NCBI RefSeq assembly: GCF_002734215.1
Contig: NZ_NSEB01000011.1
Location: 62,001-126,000, forward strand
Direction of reading: 5' to 3'
DNA length: 64,000 bases
DNA from: Fredinandcohnia onubensis
GTDB lineage: Bacteria > Bacillota > Bacilli > Bacillales > Bacillaceae_L
Made by a program: the position numbers and the translations under genes. Below are positions 45,201-55,273 of this stretch, piece after piece. The stretch's first letter is position 1. Each line of letters opens with the position of its first letter. Under the pieces are notes generated by a model, which was not told the origin of the DNA, made no database searches, and saw nothing but the letters and a program-made list of their open reading frames with translations.

Positions 45201-47318
45201 TTATTGTTGTTGCTTTTCTTTTTCCTTTTGTTCACGTAAAACGGCTTTTCTTGAAAGGTTTACACGGCCTTGCTTATCAATTTCAGTGACTTTTACAAGG
45301 AGTTCATCACCAATTGAGACAACATCCTCAACTTTTCCAACTCGTTCTTCAGCAAGTTCAGAAATATGAACAAGTCCATCTTTTCCATTAAAAATTTCAA
45401 CAAATGCGCCGAACTTTTCAATACGTTTTACTTTTCCAAGATACATTTGGCCAACTTCTACTTCACGAACAATATCTTCGATGATTTTCTTGGCTTTCTG
45501 GTTCATTGCTTCATCAACTGAAGAAATAAAGACTGTACCGTCTTGTTCAATATCAATTTTTACGCCAGTTTCGTCAATGATCTTATTGATCTGTTTACCA
45601 CTTGGCCCAATAACATCACGGATTTTATCTGGATTAATTTTTAATGTTAAGATCTTCGGTGCATATTTAGAAAGCTGAGATCTAGGGGTTGTTAGTGTTG
45701 CTAACATTGAATCAAGAATTTGCATACGGCCTTTTTTAGCTTGCTGCAATGCTTCCTCAAGGATTTCACGTGAAAGACCAGCTATTTTAATATCCATTTG
45801 TAAAGCAGTTACACCCTTTGATGTTCCCGCAACTTTAAAGTCCATATCTCCTAAGTGGTCTTCCATCCCTTGAATATCAGTTAATACTGTATAGTGCTCT
45901 CCTGATTTAATGAGCCCCATTGCAATCCCAGCAACAGGAGCTTTAATTGGAACACCTGCATCCATCATCGCTAATGTACTTGCACAAATACTCGCTTGGG
46001 AAGTAGAACCATTTGATTCTAATACTTCAGAAACCAGGCGGATCGTATATGGGAAATCCTTTTCAGTAGGTACAACAGGTTCCAATGCACGCTCACCCAA
46101 AGCACCATGTCCAATTTCACGACGTCCTGGGCCTCTCATAGGACCCGTTTCACCGACACTGAATTGAGGGAAATTATAGTGGTGCATAAAACGCTTTGTT
46201 TCCTCTATACCTAACCCATCAAGAATTTGCACATCACCTAATGCGCCGAGTGTACAAATACTTAATGCTTGGGTTTGTCCACGTGTGAAGAGTCCAGAAC
46301 CATGTGTACGAGATAATAATCCTACTTCTGATGAGAGTGGACGAATTTCGTCGATTTGTCTTCCGTCAGGACGAACCTTTTCGACAGTGATTAAGCGTCG
46401 AACTTCTTCTTTTACAAGTTTATTTAAAATTTCTTTCACTTGCTTAAGTGTCGCATCGTCAACTTCTTGATCTGTGTATTCTGCTAAGATTGCAGCTTTT
46501 ACTTCATTAATTGCATCTTCTCTTGCATGCTTTTCAGCAACTTGTACAGCTTTATTAATATCCTCTTCCGCTTTCGCACGAATTTGTGCTTCTAATTCTG
46601 AATCAAGCTCGTAAAGGACAATCTCTCTTTTTTCTTTACCGATTTCTGCAACAATTTTTTCTTGAAAGGCAATTAATCGTTTAATTTCTTCATGTCCAAA
46701 CATAATTGCTTCAAGCATCACTTCTTCAGGAACTTCTTCAGCACCTGCTTCAACCATATTGATCGCATCTTTTGTACCGGCAACAACTAGATGGATATCG
46801 CTCATTTCCTGGTCTTTCACTGACGGGTTGATAATAAATTGATTGTCAACTCTACCAACAGTAACACCTGCTATTGGACCTTCAAATGGGATATCTGAAA
46901 CAGATAACGCTAATGATGAACCAAACATTGCTGCCATTTCTGAAGAGCAATCTTGGTCAACACTCATAACGATACTGACAACTTGAACTTCATTTCTGAA
47001 TCCATCAGCAAATAAAGGTCGAATCGGTCGGTCTATTAATCGACTTGCTAGAATCGCCTTTTCACTTGGTCTACCTTCACGTTTGATAAATCCTCCAGGG
47101 ATTTTCCCAACTGCATATAATCGTTCTTCATAGTTTACAGTAAGCGGAAAGAAATCCAATGGTTTTGGCTCTTTCGATGCTGTTGCTGTACTTAAGACAG
47201 CAGTCTCTCCATAACGAACTAATGCAGCCCCGTTAGCTTGCTTTGCTAGTTGACCAATTTCAACGGTCAGCTGTCGGCCTGCCCAGTCCATGGAAAAAAC
47301 TTGCTTTCCTTGTTCCAT
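45201..47318 (-). CDS. pnp: Polynucleotide phosphorylase
   Basis: PNPase degrades RNA 3' to 5' using phosphate and works with RNase Y in the degradosome-like network. The 705 residues contain two RNase PH domains (the second with [14 protein letters not shown] and [17 protein letters not shown]), a KH domain ([14 protein letters not shown], about 560) and an S1 domain ([17 protein letters not shown], about 625-690). It follows rpsO, as in most bacteria, with a strong terminator between. Confidence 0.98.
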   Translation of the reverse strand: MEQGKQVFSMDWAGRQLTVEIGQLAKQANGAALVRYGETAVLSTATASKEPKPLDFFPLTVNYEERLYAVGKIPGGFIKREGRPSEKAILASRLIDRPIRPLFADGFRNEVQVVSIVMSVDQDCSSEMAAMFGSSLALSVSDIPFEGPIAGVTVGRVDNQFIINPSVKDQEMSDIHLVVAGTKDAINMVEAGAEEVPEEVMLEAIMFGHEEIKRLIAFQEKIVAEIGKEKREIVLYELDSELEAQIRAKAEEDINKAVQVAEKHAREDAINEVKAAILAEYTDQEVDDATLKQVKEILNKLVKEEVRRLITVEKVRPDGRQIDEIRPLSSEVGLLSRTHGSGLFTRGQTQALSICTLGALGDVQILDGLGIEETKRFMHHYNFPQFSVGETGPMRGPGRREIGHGALGERALEPVVPTEKDFPYTIRLVSEVLESNGSTSQASICASTLAMMDAGVPIKAPVAGIAMGLIKSGEHYTVLTDIQGMEDHLGDMDFKVAGTSKGVTALQMDIKIAGLSREILEEALQQAKKGRMQILDSMLATLTTPRSQLSKYAPKILTLKINPDKIRDVIGPSGKQINKIIDETGVKIDIEQDGTVFISSVDEAMNQKAKKIIEDIVREVEVGQMYLGKVKRIEKFGAFVEIFNGKDGLVHISELAEERVGKVEDVVSIGDELLVKVTEIDKQGRVNLSRKAVLREQKEKEKQQQ

Positions 47319-47472
47319 ATAATAGTACCCCTCTCTAAATCACATTCAAATATATGTAATGATAGTATGAACTAATTTATTCGAACATATCAATACTCGT
47401 TAAATATGTAAAGTGAATTTTTGTTCAAATAGTAGAAATGGAGGAAAAAAATCCCTCGTTTTTTTACCTAAT

Positions 47473-47499
47473 AAAAAAGCGGGAATGCTCCCGCTTTTT
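47473..47499 (-). terminator. Rho-independent terminator of rpsO
   Basis: A perfect 11-bp stem (47474-47484 with 47489-47499, loop ATGC) that includes the A and T runs, 6 bases after rpsO. It is suited to partial read-through into pnp. Confidence 0.93.
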
Positions 47500-47505
47500 C
47501 GTAGA

Positions 47506-47775
47506 TTATCGACGTAGTCCAAGCTTGTTGATTAATTCACGGTAACGAGTTACGTCTTTATTACGAAGATATGTTAATAAATTACGACGTTTACCAACCA
47601 TCTTTAATAGACCACGACGTGAATGATGATCCTTCTTGTGTGTACGTAAATGATCATTTAACTTATTGATTTGCTCAGTTAGGACAGCGATTTGAACTTC
47701 TGGTGAACCAGTGTCATTTTCATGAGTTTTGTACTCGCTGATAATTTCGTTCTTACGCTCTTGTGTGATAGCCAT
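47506..47775 (-). CDS. rpsO: 30S ribosomal protein S15
   Basis: S15 is a primary 16S rRNA binder of the small-subunit platform. The 89 residues ([47 protein letters not shown]) match the family throughout. The ATG at 47773-47775 follows GGAGGTG; the GTG three codons earlier is part of that site. Its leader may fold over the ribosome binding site, consistent with the autogenous control known for S15. Confidence 0.98.
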   Translation of the reverse strand: MAITQERKNEIISEYKTHENDTGSPEVQIAVLTEQINKLNDHLRTHKKDHHSRRGLLKMVGKRRNLLTYLRNKDVTRYRELINKLGLRR

Positions 47776-47866
47776 CCTATTCACCTCCTATTATAAGTAT
47801 CCCCGATTACCTAGCAGACGTTGGTGATTCGAACTGCCACGCAATGGTTCTTTTTCATACTTAACT
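47776..47866 (-). promoter_or_regulatory. Possible S15 autoregulatory leader of rpsO
   Basis: The roughly 90-base leader contains TCACC (minus strand, from ATTCGGT-side 47826-47830) able to pair with GGTGA of the ribosome binding site, plus GATTACC and GTGGCAGTTCG segments that could form further stems. S15 leaders in Bacillaceae are known to be autoregulatory, but I could not confirm a specific fold by eye. Confidence 0.3.
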
Positions 47867-47895
47867 AGAATACAACTTTTTACGATAAAAAGCAA
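47867..47895 (-). promoter_or_regulatory. Candidate sigma-A promoter of rpsO
   Basis: TTGCTT (47890-47895, inside the 3' end of ribF), a 17-base spacer and TATTCT (47867-47872) on the minus strand. Confidence 0.42.
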
Positions 47896-48845
47896 GTATG
47901 TTCGTCTATTTTCTCAAAGTATTCCTTTGCCTGTTCCTTATCAAGTCCAATTTGTTTCACCAATTCGTCAATGGAAGAAAACTTTCTTTCCGAACGAATT
48001 CGTTTGTGCCATTCAACAATAACCTTTTCCTCATAGATATCTTCATTAAAATCAAACAGATGAACTTCAATTGATGGCAACTTTAAATTGTCATGAAAAG
48101 TTGGTTTAACCCCAAGGTTACATACTCCATTATACCATTTTGATCCAACTTTTAAACGAACAGCATACACGCCCATTTTAGGAATTATATAATCTTCATT
48201 CGTTTTAACATTTGCAGTTGGAAAGCCGATGGTTCTACCACGCTTTTCACCATCAATTACAATTCCATTTACTGTGTAAAATCTACCTAATAAAGGGGGA
48301 AGTTGGTCAACCTCACCACTCTGTATAAATTCCCGGATAAGCGTTGAACTCACCTTTTCATTATTAAAGGTTAATTTCTCTACAGTTGTTTGGGTAAATC
48401 GTCCATTAGCATGTTCCGCAAGAGTTTCCATTGTTCCTTTTCCAAACCGTCCGTACGTAAAATCAAATCCTGCAACAACATGTTTTACATTAAGACCGAT
48501 AATGTATTGCTCAACAAATTGTTGAGGCGATAGACTCGCAAACTCAGATGTGAAATTGACTATATACAAATAGTCGATGTCAAATTGAGCAAATAACTCT
48601 TCCTTATGATGCAAAGGAGTTATATATTCAACATGTGTAACATCTTTTTTTAGGACGATTGATGGATGAGGATCAAAAGACATAACAGAGCAAGCAATTC
48701 CTTGTTTCTCTGCTTCCTTTTTTGCAGTTTCAACAACTTTTTGGTGGCCCAAATGGACACCATCAAAATATCCCAATGCCAATACTGTTGGCGGCAAATC
48801 TGTTTGATTAAAGGATTGTGGATGTGTGATATATATCGTCTTCAC
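47880..48845 (-). CDS. ribF: Bifunctional riboflavin kinase/FAD synthetase
   Basis: Called RibC in B. subtilis, this enzyme phosphorylates riboflavin to FMN and adenylates FMN to FAD. The 321 residues have the nucleotidyltransferase motif ALGYFDGVHLGHQ near residue 25, FDFTYGRFGKG, and STLIREFIQSG. The C-terminal kinase domain has RGRTIGFPTANV and YNGVCNLGVKPTF. It ends the rimP-to-ribF operon. No FMN riboswitch is seen. Confidence 0.96.
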   Translation of the reverse strand: MKTIYITHPQSFNQTDLPPTVLALGYFDGVHLGHQKVVETAKKEAEKQGIACSVMSFDPHPSIVLKKDVTHVEYITPLHHKEELFAQFDIDYLYIVNFTSEFASLSPQQFVEQYIIGLNVKHVVAGFDFTYGRFGKGTMETLAEHANGRFTQTTVEKLTFNNEKVSSTLIREFIQSGEVDQLPPLLGRFYTVNGIVIDGEKRGRTIGFPTANVKTNEDYIIPKMGVYAVRLKVGSKWYNGVCNLGVKPTFHDNLKLPSIEVHLFDFNEDIYEEKVIVEWHKRIRSERKFSSIDELVKQIGLDKEQAKEYFEKIDEHTCFLS

Positions 48846-48874
48846 TTCTATTTCACCTTTTCTACACGAATAAC

Positions 48875-49801
48875 CTATTTTAATTCTTGATTATTGACTA
48901 ATACTTTAATAGGTTTTATCAAGTTGGGTTTTTCTGGATGCCTTTGATATATTGCTAGGATATCACCATTATGTAGGGTAGCAATAGGTTCTCCAACCTG
49001 GAGCTGATTTAACTCCTGAGGAACCGGCAAGACAGACCCATTTTTTACTTTCTCTGCTACTTTATCATTAATTATTATTTTGGGCAAATGGGAAAGAGCA
49101 TCTTCAATTGATAGGAGATGTTCCTGAATGCGTCCATTTTTCACCATGCCTTCTAGTTCTTCAAGTGTCATACATTGTTGGAGTTTAAACTCACCAGAAG
49201 AGATCCTTATTAAATCAGACATATGAGATGGATACCCTAGCTTTTCACCAATTTGTACAGCGAGCGTTCGCACATACGTACCCTTGCTGCAGGTGACACG
49301 GAAACGAAATGATACTGTATGATTGGTTTGAACAATATCGCTTAGTAGCTCCAGCTTATGTATGGTAATTTTACGAGATGGTCTTTCAATTACCATTCCT
49401 TGTCTAGCATACTCATAAAGGCGTCTTCCATTGACTTTAACAGCAGAATACATTGGAGGGGTTTGAATGATTTCACCAGTTAACGAATGAAGTACATTCA
49501 ATACTTCATCTTTAGTTATATCACGGTCTACTCTTTTTTCTTCTACCACTTCCCCGGAGGCATCTTCCGTAGTAGTTGAGAACCCTATTTTCACTTCACC
49601 TTCATAGGTCTTATTAGCTGCGGTTACATATTCTACGATTTTAGTCGCTCTTCCTAAACATATTGGTAGAACACCCGATACGTCAGGGTCTAATGTTCCT
49701 GTATGTCCTACTTTTTTCATTTTCACTAACTTCCGAACCTTGAAGACACAATCATGGGAAGTCATCCCTTTTGGTTTATTAAGCAGTAAAATTCCATCCA
49801 C
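48875..49801 (-). CDS. truB: tRNA pseudouridine(55) synthase TruB
   Basis: TruB makes pseudouridine 55 in the T-loop of tRNAs. The 308 residues have LLLNKPKGMTSHD, the catalytic Asp in GHTGTLDPDVSGVLP (near residue 40), and CSKGTYVRTLA. The start is GTG 49799-49801, 9 bases after GGGGAG; the nearby ATG is out of frame. It lies between rbfA (with a terminator between them) and ribF. Confidence 0.96.
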   Translation of the reverse strand: MDGILLLNKPKGMTSHDCVFKVRKLVKMKKVGHTGTLDPDVSGVLPICLGRATKIVEYVTAANKTYEGEVKIGFSTTTEDASGEVVEEKRVDRDITKDEVLNVLHSLTGEIIQTPPMYSAVKVNGRRLYEYARQGMVIERPSRKITIHKLELLSDIVQTNHTVSFRFRVTCSKGTYVRTLAVQIGEKLGYPSHMSDLIRISSGEFKLQQCMTLEELEGMVKNGRIQEHLLSIEDALSHLPKIIINDKVAEKVKNGSVLPVPQELNQLQVGEPIATLHNGDILAIYQRHPEKPNLIKPIKVLVNNQELK

Positions 49802-49862
49802 TTAGAGCCACTCCCCTAAACTTTTAGATAGGTGTTTTATATACACTTTTCTTAAATAGATT

Positions 49863-49897
49863 GAAAAAAGGGATAGACTTTATATTAAAGCCTATCC
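49863..49897 (-). terminator. Terminator between rbfA and truB
   Basis: An 11-bp stem with one G-U pair (49871-49881 with 49887-49897) followed by TTTTTTC on the minus strand, 6 bases after rbfA. truB starts about 60 bases beyond. Confidence 0.82.
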
Positions 49898-49903
49898 TCT
49901 ACA

Positions 49904-50269
49904 CTATTCTCGGTTAGATTCTTGATTTGAATCTTTATTTATTTCATGTAGGATCGTTTCAATTCGATTCCCATAATCAATTGATTCGTCAAATTCAAAA
50001 AGAATCTCAGGTGTTTTCCGTAAACGAATACGTTGACCGATTTCTGAACGGATAAAACCTTTCGCTTTGGCAAGACCTTTTAATGTGTTTTGCCTTTGCT
50101 CTTCATCACCTAAAACCGAAATAAAAACTTTCGCTTGCTGAAGGTCTCCAGTAACTTGAACGTCGGTAACAGTTACAAATCCAATACGTGGATCTTTTAT
50201 CTTCCGTCCAATTATGTCACTCAATTCCTTTTTCATTTGTTCTCCAACACGATTTGGTCGTAAACTCAT
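49904..50269 (-). CDS. rbfA: 30S ribosome-binding factor A
   Basis: RbfA is a KH-fold assembly factor for the 5' end of 16S rRNA and helps late 30S maturation, notably in the cold. The 121 residues ([34 protein letters not shown], then [15 protein letters not shown]) match the family. It follows ylxP by 15 bases. Confidence 0.97.
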   Translation of the reverse strand: MSLRPNRVGEQMKKELSDIIGRKIKDPRIGFVTVTDVQVTGDLQQAKVFISVLGDEEQRQNTLKGLAKAKGFIRSEIGQRIRLRKTPEILFEFDESIDYGNRIETILHEINKDSNQESNRE

Positions 50270-50284
50270 CTTTATATCACCTCG

Positions 50285-50563
50285 TTATAACCACTCAAAA
50301 TCGGTTACTGTTCGATCTAATTCCGGGAACGAATCAATAAACTTTAGAGCATTGTTTAATTCGAGTTCAGAGTGCTTTCGACTTGAAGATACAGTAACAA
50401 TGGCTAGTTTGGTGCGTTGCCATGTATCTTGATGGTCTACCTCCGCAACTGAAATATTAAACTTTTGTTTGAGTCGAGTAATGACACTTTGTAAAACGGC
50501 ACGTTTTGCTTTTAAAGAATTCGCATCATAAATGACGCATTCACACTCTACATAGCCGATCAA
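50285..50563 (-). CDS. ylxP: YlxP family protein (DUF503)
   Basis: A 92-residue DUF503 protein ([37 protein letters not shown]) of the conserved infB-ylxP-rbfA cluster, with a likely but unproven ribosome-related role. The start is TTG 50561-50563, which overlaps the infB TGA by four bases (TTGA), so translation is coupled to infB. Confidence 0.9.
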   Translation of the reverse strand: MIGYVECECVIYDANSLKAKRAVLQSVITRLKQKFNISVAEVDHQDTWQRTKLAIVTVSSSRKHSELELNNALKFIDSFPELDRTVTDFEWL

Positions 50564-52755
50564 TGTCGATCAACTTCTTGCATCACGAAAGCTTCAATGA
50601 TATCTCCTTCTTTAATATCGTTGAATTTCGCAATTGTTATACCACACTCATAGTTTTGCGCAACTTCTTTCACATCATCCTTGAAACGTTTTAATGTATC
50701 AATTTCTCCTTCAAAGATAACGACTCCATCACGAATTAGGCGAACCCCGCTGTCACGAGTGATTTTACCATCTGTTACGTATGAACCAGCAATTGTACCA
50801 ATCTTCGATACCTTGAAGGTTGTACGTACTTCTGCTTGCCCAATTACTTTCTCTTCAAATTCAGGATCAAGCATACCCTTCATTGCAGATTCGATTTCTT
50901 CAATTACTTTATAGATAATGCGGTGAAGACGGATATCGACCTCTTCAGCTTCTGCAGTTCGTTTCGCATTTACATCAGGTCGTACATTAAAGCCGATTAC
51001 AATTGCATTTGAAGCTGATGCAAGTGTAATATCGGATTCATTAATCGCACCGACTCCAGTATGGATAATCTTAACTTTAACACCTTCTACATCAATTTTT
51101 TGAAGAGAAGCTGCTAAAGCCTCAACAGAACCTTGAACGTCAGCTTTTACGATTAAGTTAATTTCCTTCATTTCACCTTGTTTAATATGCTCAAATAAAT
51201 CTTCTAGACTTACTTTCACTTTGTCGCTACGTTGCTCGACTACTTGCTTCTGAGCTCTGGCTTCTCCAACTTGTCGTGCTTTCTTTTCATCTTCAAAAAC
51301 AACGAATTGATCACCGGCTTGTGGGACATCACTTAGTCCAGTGATTTCAACTGGAGTTGAAGGACCTGCCTCTTTAACACGACGGCCTAAATCATTTACC
51401 ATTGCACGGACACGACCAAATGTGTTTCCAACTACGATTGGGTCACCAATACGTAACGTTCCGTTTTGGACTAGTAGTGTAGCAACAGAACCTCTTCCTT
51501 TATCGAGCTTCGCTTCAATTACAGTACCTGTTGCTCTTCTCTTAGGGTTTGCCTTATATTCTTCAACTTCACTCACTAGAAGAATCATTTCAAGCAGGTT
51601 GTCGATTCCTTCTCCTGTTAACGCCGAAATCGGAACGAAGATTGTGTCTCCTCCCCAAGCTTCAGGAACTAAACCATGTTCAGTTAATTCCTGCATAACC
51701 CGATCAGGATTTGCTGTTGGTTTATCCATTTTATTCACTGCTACGATAATTGGCACCTCAGCAGCCTTTGCATGGTTAATCGCTTCAACTGTTTGCGGCA
51801 TTACACCATCATCTGCTGCGACTACTAAAACCGTAATATCGGTAACCTGAGCACCTCTTGCACGCATAGTGGTAAAAGCAGCGTGTCCTGGTGTGTCTAA
51901 GAAAGTTATTTTCTTTCCGTTATCAACAACTTGATAGGCACCAATATGCTGTGTAATCCCACCAGCTTCCCCAGCCGTAACCTTTGTATTTCGGATGGAA
52001 TCAAGGGTAGTTGTTTTACCATGGTCTACATGTCCCATGATTGTAACAATCGAAGGTCTTTCAATTAGGTCTTCTTCTTTATCTTCCTCTACATACTGTT
52101 CGAATTCGGTAACGTCAAAGACAATTTCCTCTTCGACCGCAACACCATATTCAGAAGCAATTAATTCGATTGAATCTTTATCAAGCTCCTGGTTAATTGT
52201 CGCCATAACACCTAACATGAATAACTTTTTAATAATCTCAGAAGGCTCTTTACCTAATTTTTTTGCTAATTCCCCAACGGTTAATGAACCAATGAAAGTA
52301 ATCTTTTCAGGTAATTTTTTTTCAGGCTTTGGTTGAACCGGTTGTTGTTGATGATTTGGACGGTTATTACCTTTTTGTCTGTTGTTTTTATTTCTTCTGT
52401 TATTATTGTTATTATTTGACTGAAAACCTTTTTTCTGTCCTTGATTTTCAGGCTTTTTACCGTCACGGTTTTTAGGAGTTGCAGGCTTATTCTTAACTTC
52501 TTTTTTGTCAACCACTTTAGTTGTAGCATTATTATTAGCTGGTGGTTTTGAGTTATTATTTTTACTTTGCTCGCTTGTAGCCTTAGCAGTTTCTGTTTTT
52601 TTACCAAATGTTTGATCCAATTTTTTCAAAATATCTCCCTCAATTGTTGCCATATGATTTTTAACCTCTATGTCCATCTCTTTAAGCTTTGTAATAACTT
52701 CTTTACTTGAGATATTTTGTTGTTTTGCATATTCGTATACACGCATTCTACTCAT
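50560..52755 (-). CDS. infB: Translation initiation factor IF-2
   Basis: IF-2 is the GTPase that brings fMet-tRNA to the 30S and joins the subunits. After the N-terminal IF2-N helix ([21 protein letters not shown]) comes an Asn/Lys/Gln/Pro-rich linker (about 65-155), then the G domain with GHVDHGKTT (about residue 242), DTPGHAAF and NKMDKP, and domains II-IV. I use ATG 52753-52755 after GGGGGTGA, giving 731 residues; a 19-residue extension would overlap the ylxQ end and lacks support. Confidence 0.97.
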   Translation of the reverse strand: MSRMRVYEYAKQQNISSKEVITKLKEMDIEVKNHMATIEGDILKKLDQTFGKKTETAKATSEQSKNNNSKPPANNNATTKVVDKKEVKNKPATPKNRDGKKPENQGQKKGFQSNNNNNNRRNKNNRQKGNNRPNHQQQPVQPKPEKKLPEKITFIGSLTVGELAKKLGKEPSEIIKKLFMLGVMATINQELDKDSIELIASEYGVAVEEEIVFDVTEFEQYVEEDKEEDLIERPSIVTIMGHVDHGKTTTLDSIRNTKVTAGEAGGITQHIGAYQVVDNGKKITFLDTPGHAAFTTMRARGAQVTDITVLVVAADDGVMPQTVEAINHAKAAEVPIIVAVNKMDKPTANPDRVMQELTEHGLVPEAWGGDTIFVPISALTGEGIDNLLEMILLVSEVEEYKANPKRRATGTVIEAKLDKGRGSVATLLVQNGTLRIGDPIVVGNTFGRVRAMVNDLGRRVKEAGPSTPVEITGLSDVPQAGDQFVVFEDEKKARQVGEARAQKQVVEQRSDKVKVSLEDLFEHIKQGEMKEINLIVKADVQGSVEALAASLQKIDVEGVKVKIIHTGVGAINESDITLASASNAIVIGFNVRPDVNAKRTAEAEEVDIRLHRIIYKVIEEIESAMKGMLDPEFEEKVIGQAEVRTTFKVSKIGTIAGSYVTDGKITRDSGVRLIRDGVVIFEGEIDTLKRFKDDVKEVAQNYECGITIAKFNDIKEGDIIEAFVMQEVDRH

Positions 52756-52774
52756 ATGTTCACCCCCAAATATG

Positions 52775-53077
52775 TTAATCGAGCAAGTGACTAATTTTTT
52801 TTGCAAACCCACTCTCCGTTATCGCGACAACTACTCGGGCATCCTTACCAATCGCATGTCCTAGTGTATACCGATCGCTTACAGTACGAAGTTGAACCTG
52901 ATAATACGTGCTTTTATCCGTAATTTTTTTTGTAGTGTTTGCTGATGCATCTTCAGATAAGAGAACAAGTTTTGCGTTTCCATTGCGAATTTCTTTCACA
53001 ACGAGTTCTTCACCTGAAATGACCTTTCTTGCTCGATTGGCAAGACCTAATAATGAAAACCATTCCTTATTTTCCAT
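52775..53077 (-). CDS. ylxQ: YlxQ, L7Ae-family ribosomal-type protein
   Basis: A 100-residue L7Ae/L30e-fold RNA-binding protein ([37 protein letters not shown]), which binds kink-turn RNA; it is called RplGA in B. subtilis. The ATG directly abuts the ylxR stop (TAGATG). It is a standard member of the nusA-infB operon. Confidence 0.93.
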   Translation of the reverse strand: MENKEWFSLLGLANRARKVISGEELVVKEIRNGNAKLVLLSEDASANTTKKITDKSTYYQVQLRTVSDRYTLGHAIGKDARVVVAITESGFAKKISHLLD

Positions 53078-53356
53078 CTATGAAGGCTTCTCCTTATCTA
53101 CTAGTTGGAGTAATTCTTCATAAAGTGAATCATCAATCGTGGCTTTCAGCTGACCAGCAAGAATGTTCTTTTTCTTTGCTAGTAAGATACATTCTTTATC
53201 TTTACTTAGGTATGCACCGCGGCCAGACTTTTTTCCAGTAAGGTCAATGGAAACTTCACCCTCTTTGGAACGCACGATTCGTACAAGTTCCTTTTTCGGC
53301 TTCATTTCACCACTGGCAATACATTTACGTAATGGTATTTTTTTATTTCCTACCAA
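53078..53356 (-). CDS. ylxR: YlxR (RnpM), RNase P modulator
   Basis: A 92-residue basic protein with the family signature PLRKCIASGEMKPKKELVRIVR, GRGAYLSKDKECI. B. subtilis YlxR/RnpM binds the RNase P RNA and modulates its activity. The start is TTG 53354-53356, 6 bases after GAGGTGA, a site that overlaps the end of nusA. Confidence 0.93.
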   Translation of the reverse strand: MVGNKKIPLRKCIASGEMKPKKELVRIVRSKEGEVSIDLTGKKSGRGAYLSKDKECILLAKKKNILAGQLKATIDDSLYEELLQLVDKEKPS

Positions 53357-53367
53357 TTTTCTTCACC

Positions 53368-54504
53368 TCACTCGATTTCTTCAGACTGCAAATCGAATGC
53401 TTCTTCCTCATGTTCATCTTCGTGATCGTCGTCAAATAATCCAAAGCCTTCTCTAGGGTAAATTCCAACTTGCTCTGCATCTGTTTGACTCTTAATATCA
53501 ATTTTCCAACCAGTTAATTTTGCTGCTAAACGAGCATTTTGCCCACGCTTACCGATTGCTAATGATAATTGATAGTCAGGAACAACAACTGTTGTTGCTT
53601 TTTCTTCTTCATTCACAATAACATCAAGTACTTTAGATGGGCTTAGAGCGTTTGCTACAAAAACAACTGGATCATCTGACCATTTTACAATATCGATTTT
53701 TTCACCTTTTAGTTCATTCACAATAGCTTGAACGCGTTGACCCTTAGGACCAACACAAGAACCTACCGGATCTACTTCTGAATTATCAGAGTGAACAGAA
53801 ATCTTAGAACGATCTCCCGCTTCTCTGGCAACTGATTTAATTTCAACAGTTCCGTCATAGATTTCAGGAACCTCGATTTCGAAAAGGCGTTTTAATAATC
53901 CAGGATGTGTTCTAGAAACAAAGATTTGTGGACCTTTCGTCGTTCTTTCAACCTTTGTTATGTAGACTTTTATTCTGTCGTGAGGCTTATATTTTTCATT
54001 AGGCATTTGTTCATTCAATGGAAGCAATGCCTCAATTTTTCCTAAGCCAACATAGATAAACTTGGAATCCAGACGCTGCACAATCCCTGTCATGATGTCT
54101 TCTTCACGGTCAATGAATTCTGAGTAAATAACTCCTCTTTCTGCTTCACGTACACGTTGAGTTACAACTTGCTTCGCAGTTTGAGCAGCAATTCTACCGA
54201 AGTCTTTTGGTGTTACTTCAATTTCGACAACGTCCTCGACCTGGTAATTAGGGTTGATGGTTCTTGCCTCTTCTACGGAAATTTCAAGTCTAGGGTCAAA
54301 CACTTCGTCTACTACATCTTTTCTAGCAAACACACGCATAGAACCGTTTGCTAAGTTTAAATCTACTCTTACATTCTGAGCCTGGTTAAAATTCCGCTTA
54401 TATGCAGAAATAAGTGCTGCCTCTATTGCCTCAATAATAATATCTTTGCTAATGCCTTTTTCTTTCTCGAGCAATGTTAAGGCATCTAATAATTCACTAC
54501 TCAT
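53368..54504 (-). CDS. nusA: Transcription elongation/termination factor NusA
   Basis: NusA binds RNA polymerase and controls pausing, termination and antitermination. The 378 residues have an N-terminal polymerase-binding domain (SELLDALTLLEKEKGISKD), an S1 domain (about 135-200) and two KH domains (SCVGPKGQRVQAIVNEL and LAIGKRGQNARLAAKL). It lacks the long C-terminal repeats of the E. coli protein, as usual in Bacillus. It follows rimP by 35 bases. Confidence 0.98.
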   Translation of the reverse strand: MSSELLDALTLLEKEKGISKDIIIEAIEAALISAYKRNFNQAQNVRVDLNLANGSMRVFARKDVVDEVFDPRLEISVEEARTINPNYQVEDVVEIEVTPKDFGRIAAQTAKQVVTQRVREAERGVIYSEFIDREEDIMTGIVQRLDSKFIYVGLGKIEALLPLNEQMPNEKYKPHDRIKVYITKVERTTKGPQIFVSRTHPGLLKRLFEIEVPEIYDGTVEIKSVAREAGDRSKISVHSDNSEVDPVGSCVGPKGQRVQAIVNELKGEKIDIVKWSDDPVVFVANALSPSKVLDVIVNEEEKATTVVVPDYQLSLAIGKRGQNARLAAKLTGWKIDIKSQTDAEQVGIYPREGFGLFDDDHEDEHEEEAFDLQSEEIE

Positions 54505-54539
54505 TAGTTTCCTAATCCCCCTTTATTCTCTCAAACCTA

Positions 54540-55013
54540 TTAATGAAAAGTAACAGCAAGTCTTGCATTTGCAATTTTTTCATACGGAATTTCTACAGAT
54601 TTTTTGCGTGTTTTGACCACTACATTGATTGTTACTAGCTTTCCATCGAATGAAGTAAGCACTCCTTCAAAAATCTTTTCACCGTCGATTGGTTCGTATG
54701 TTTTCACATACACTTGTTTTCCAATTGCCTTTTCAAAGTCACTGTCCTTTTTTAACGGGCGTTCAGCACCAGGGCTAGAAACTTCTAGAAAATAGTTATA
54801 AGGAATGGGATCTACTTCATCAAGCTTTTCGCTTAATTTTTCACTTACTAATCCACAATCTTCAATATCTACTCCTTTTTCGGAGTCGATAAAGACACGT
54901 AGAAACCAGTCTTTCCCTTCCTTTACATACTCAACGTCAACAAGTTCCATCTGTAAATCAGTTACAATAGGTATCACTAATTCTTCCACTATTTGTGTTA
55001 CCTTTTTACTCAT
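54540..55013 (-). CDS. rimP: Ribosome maturation factor RimP
   Basis: RimP assists 30S assembly. The 157 residues contain the signature [20 protein letters not shown] and [13 protein letters not shown]. It is the first gene of the rimP-nusA-ylxR-ylxQ-infB-ylxP-rbfA operon. The ATG has TTAGGAGG. Two terminators for polC precede it, so a promoter must lie in the last 75 bases; I could not identify a convincing one. Confidence 0.96.
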   Translation of the reverse strand: MSKKVTQIVEELVIPIVTDLQMELVDVEYVKEGKDWFLRVFIDSEKGVDIEDCGLVSEKLSEKLDEVDPIPYNYFLEVSSPGAERPLKKDSDFEKAIGKQVYVKTYEPIDGEKIFEGVLTSFDGKLVTINVVVKTRKKSVEIPYEKIANARLAVTFH

Positions 55014-55078
55014 GTTTTTCCTCCTAAGCTGATAAGGAATTCCTTTGTTTTATTCATAGTATTTCCTAAGTAGTGTAA

Positions 55079-55102
55079 AAACACCCTGCTATAATAGCAG
55101 GG
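55079..55102 (-). terminator. Second terminator downstream of polC
   Basis: A perfect 8-bp stem (55084-55091 with 55095-55102, loop TAA) followed by TGTTTTTAC on the minus strand. It lies only about 70 bases before rimP. Confidence 0.75.
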
Positions 55103-55176
55103 AGGCAGTTGGAAAATATAGTGAAGTTCCATCTAAATAAACGTTGTTACACAATTTTTAGCCTCAGCCAAAGAAT

Positions 55177-55200
55177 AAAGAGTGGGAAGCCCCACTCTTT
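55177..55200 (-). terminator. First terminator downstream of polC
   Basis: A perfect 10-bp stem (55177-55186 with 55191-55200, loop AAGC) about 75 bases after polC. The minus-strand tail TTTATTCTTT is moderately T-rich. Confidence 0.7.
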
Positions 55201-55273
55201 TACCAGTAATATACATAGCATTTCCATAAAAACTATAACATAATCGCTATTTATATGCAAATAAAAGTCCTGA

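Noticed and set aside
47821-47850. tRNA T-arm-like GTTCGAATC in the rpsO leader
   Set aside because: No acceptor, D- or anticodon arms can be formed around it, so it is not a tRNA.
51341-51850. 169-codon open frame on the + strand
   Set aside because: It is exactly antisense to the conserved G-domain region of infB, has no ribosome binding site, and has low-complexity Ser/Thr/Ile-rich content typical of antisense reading.
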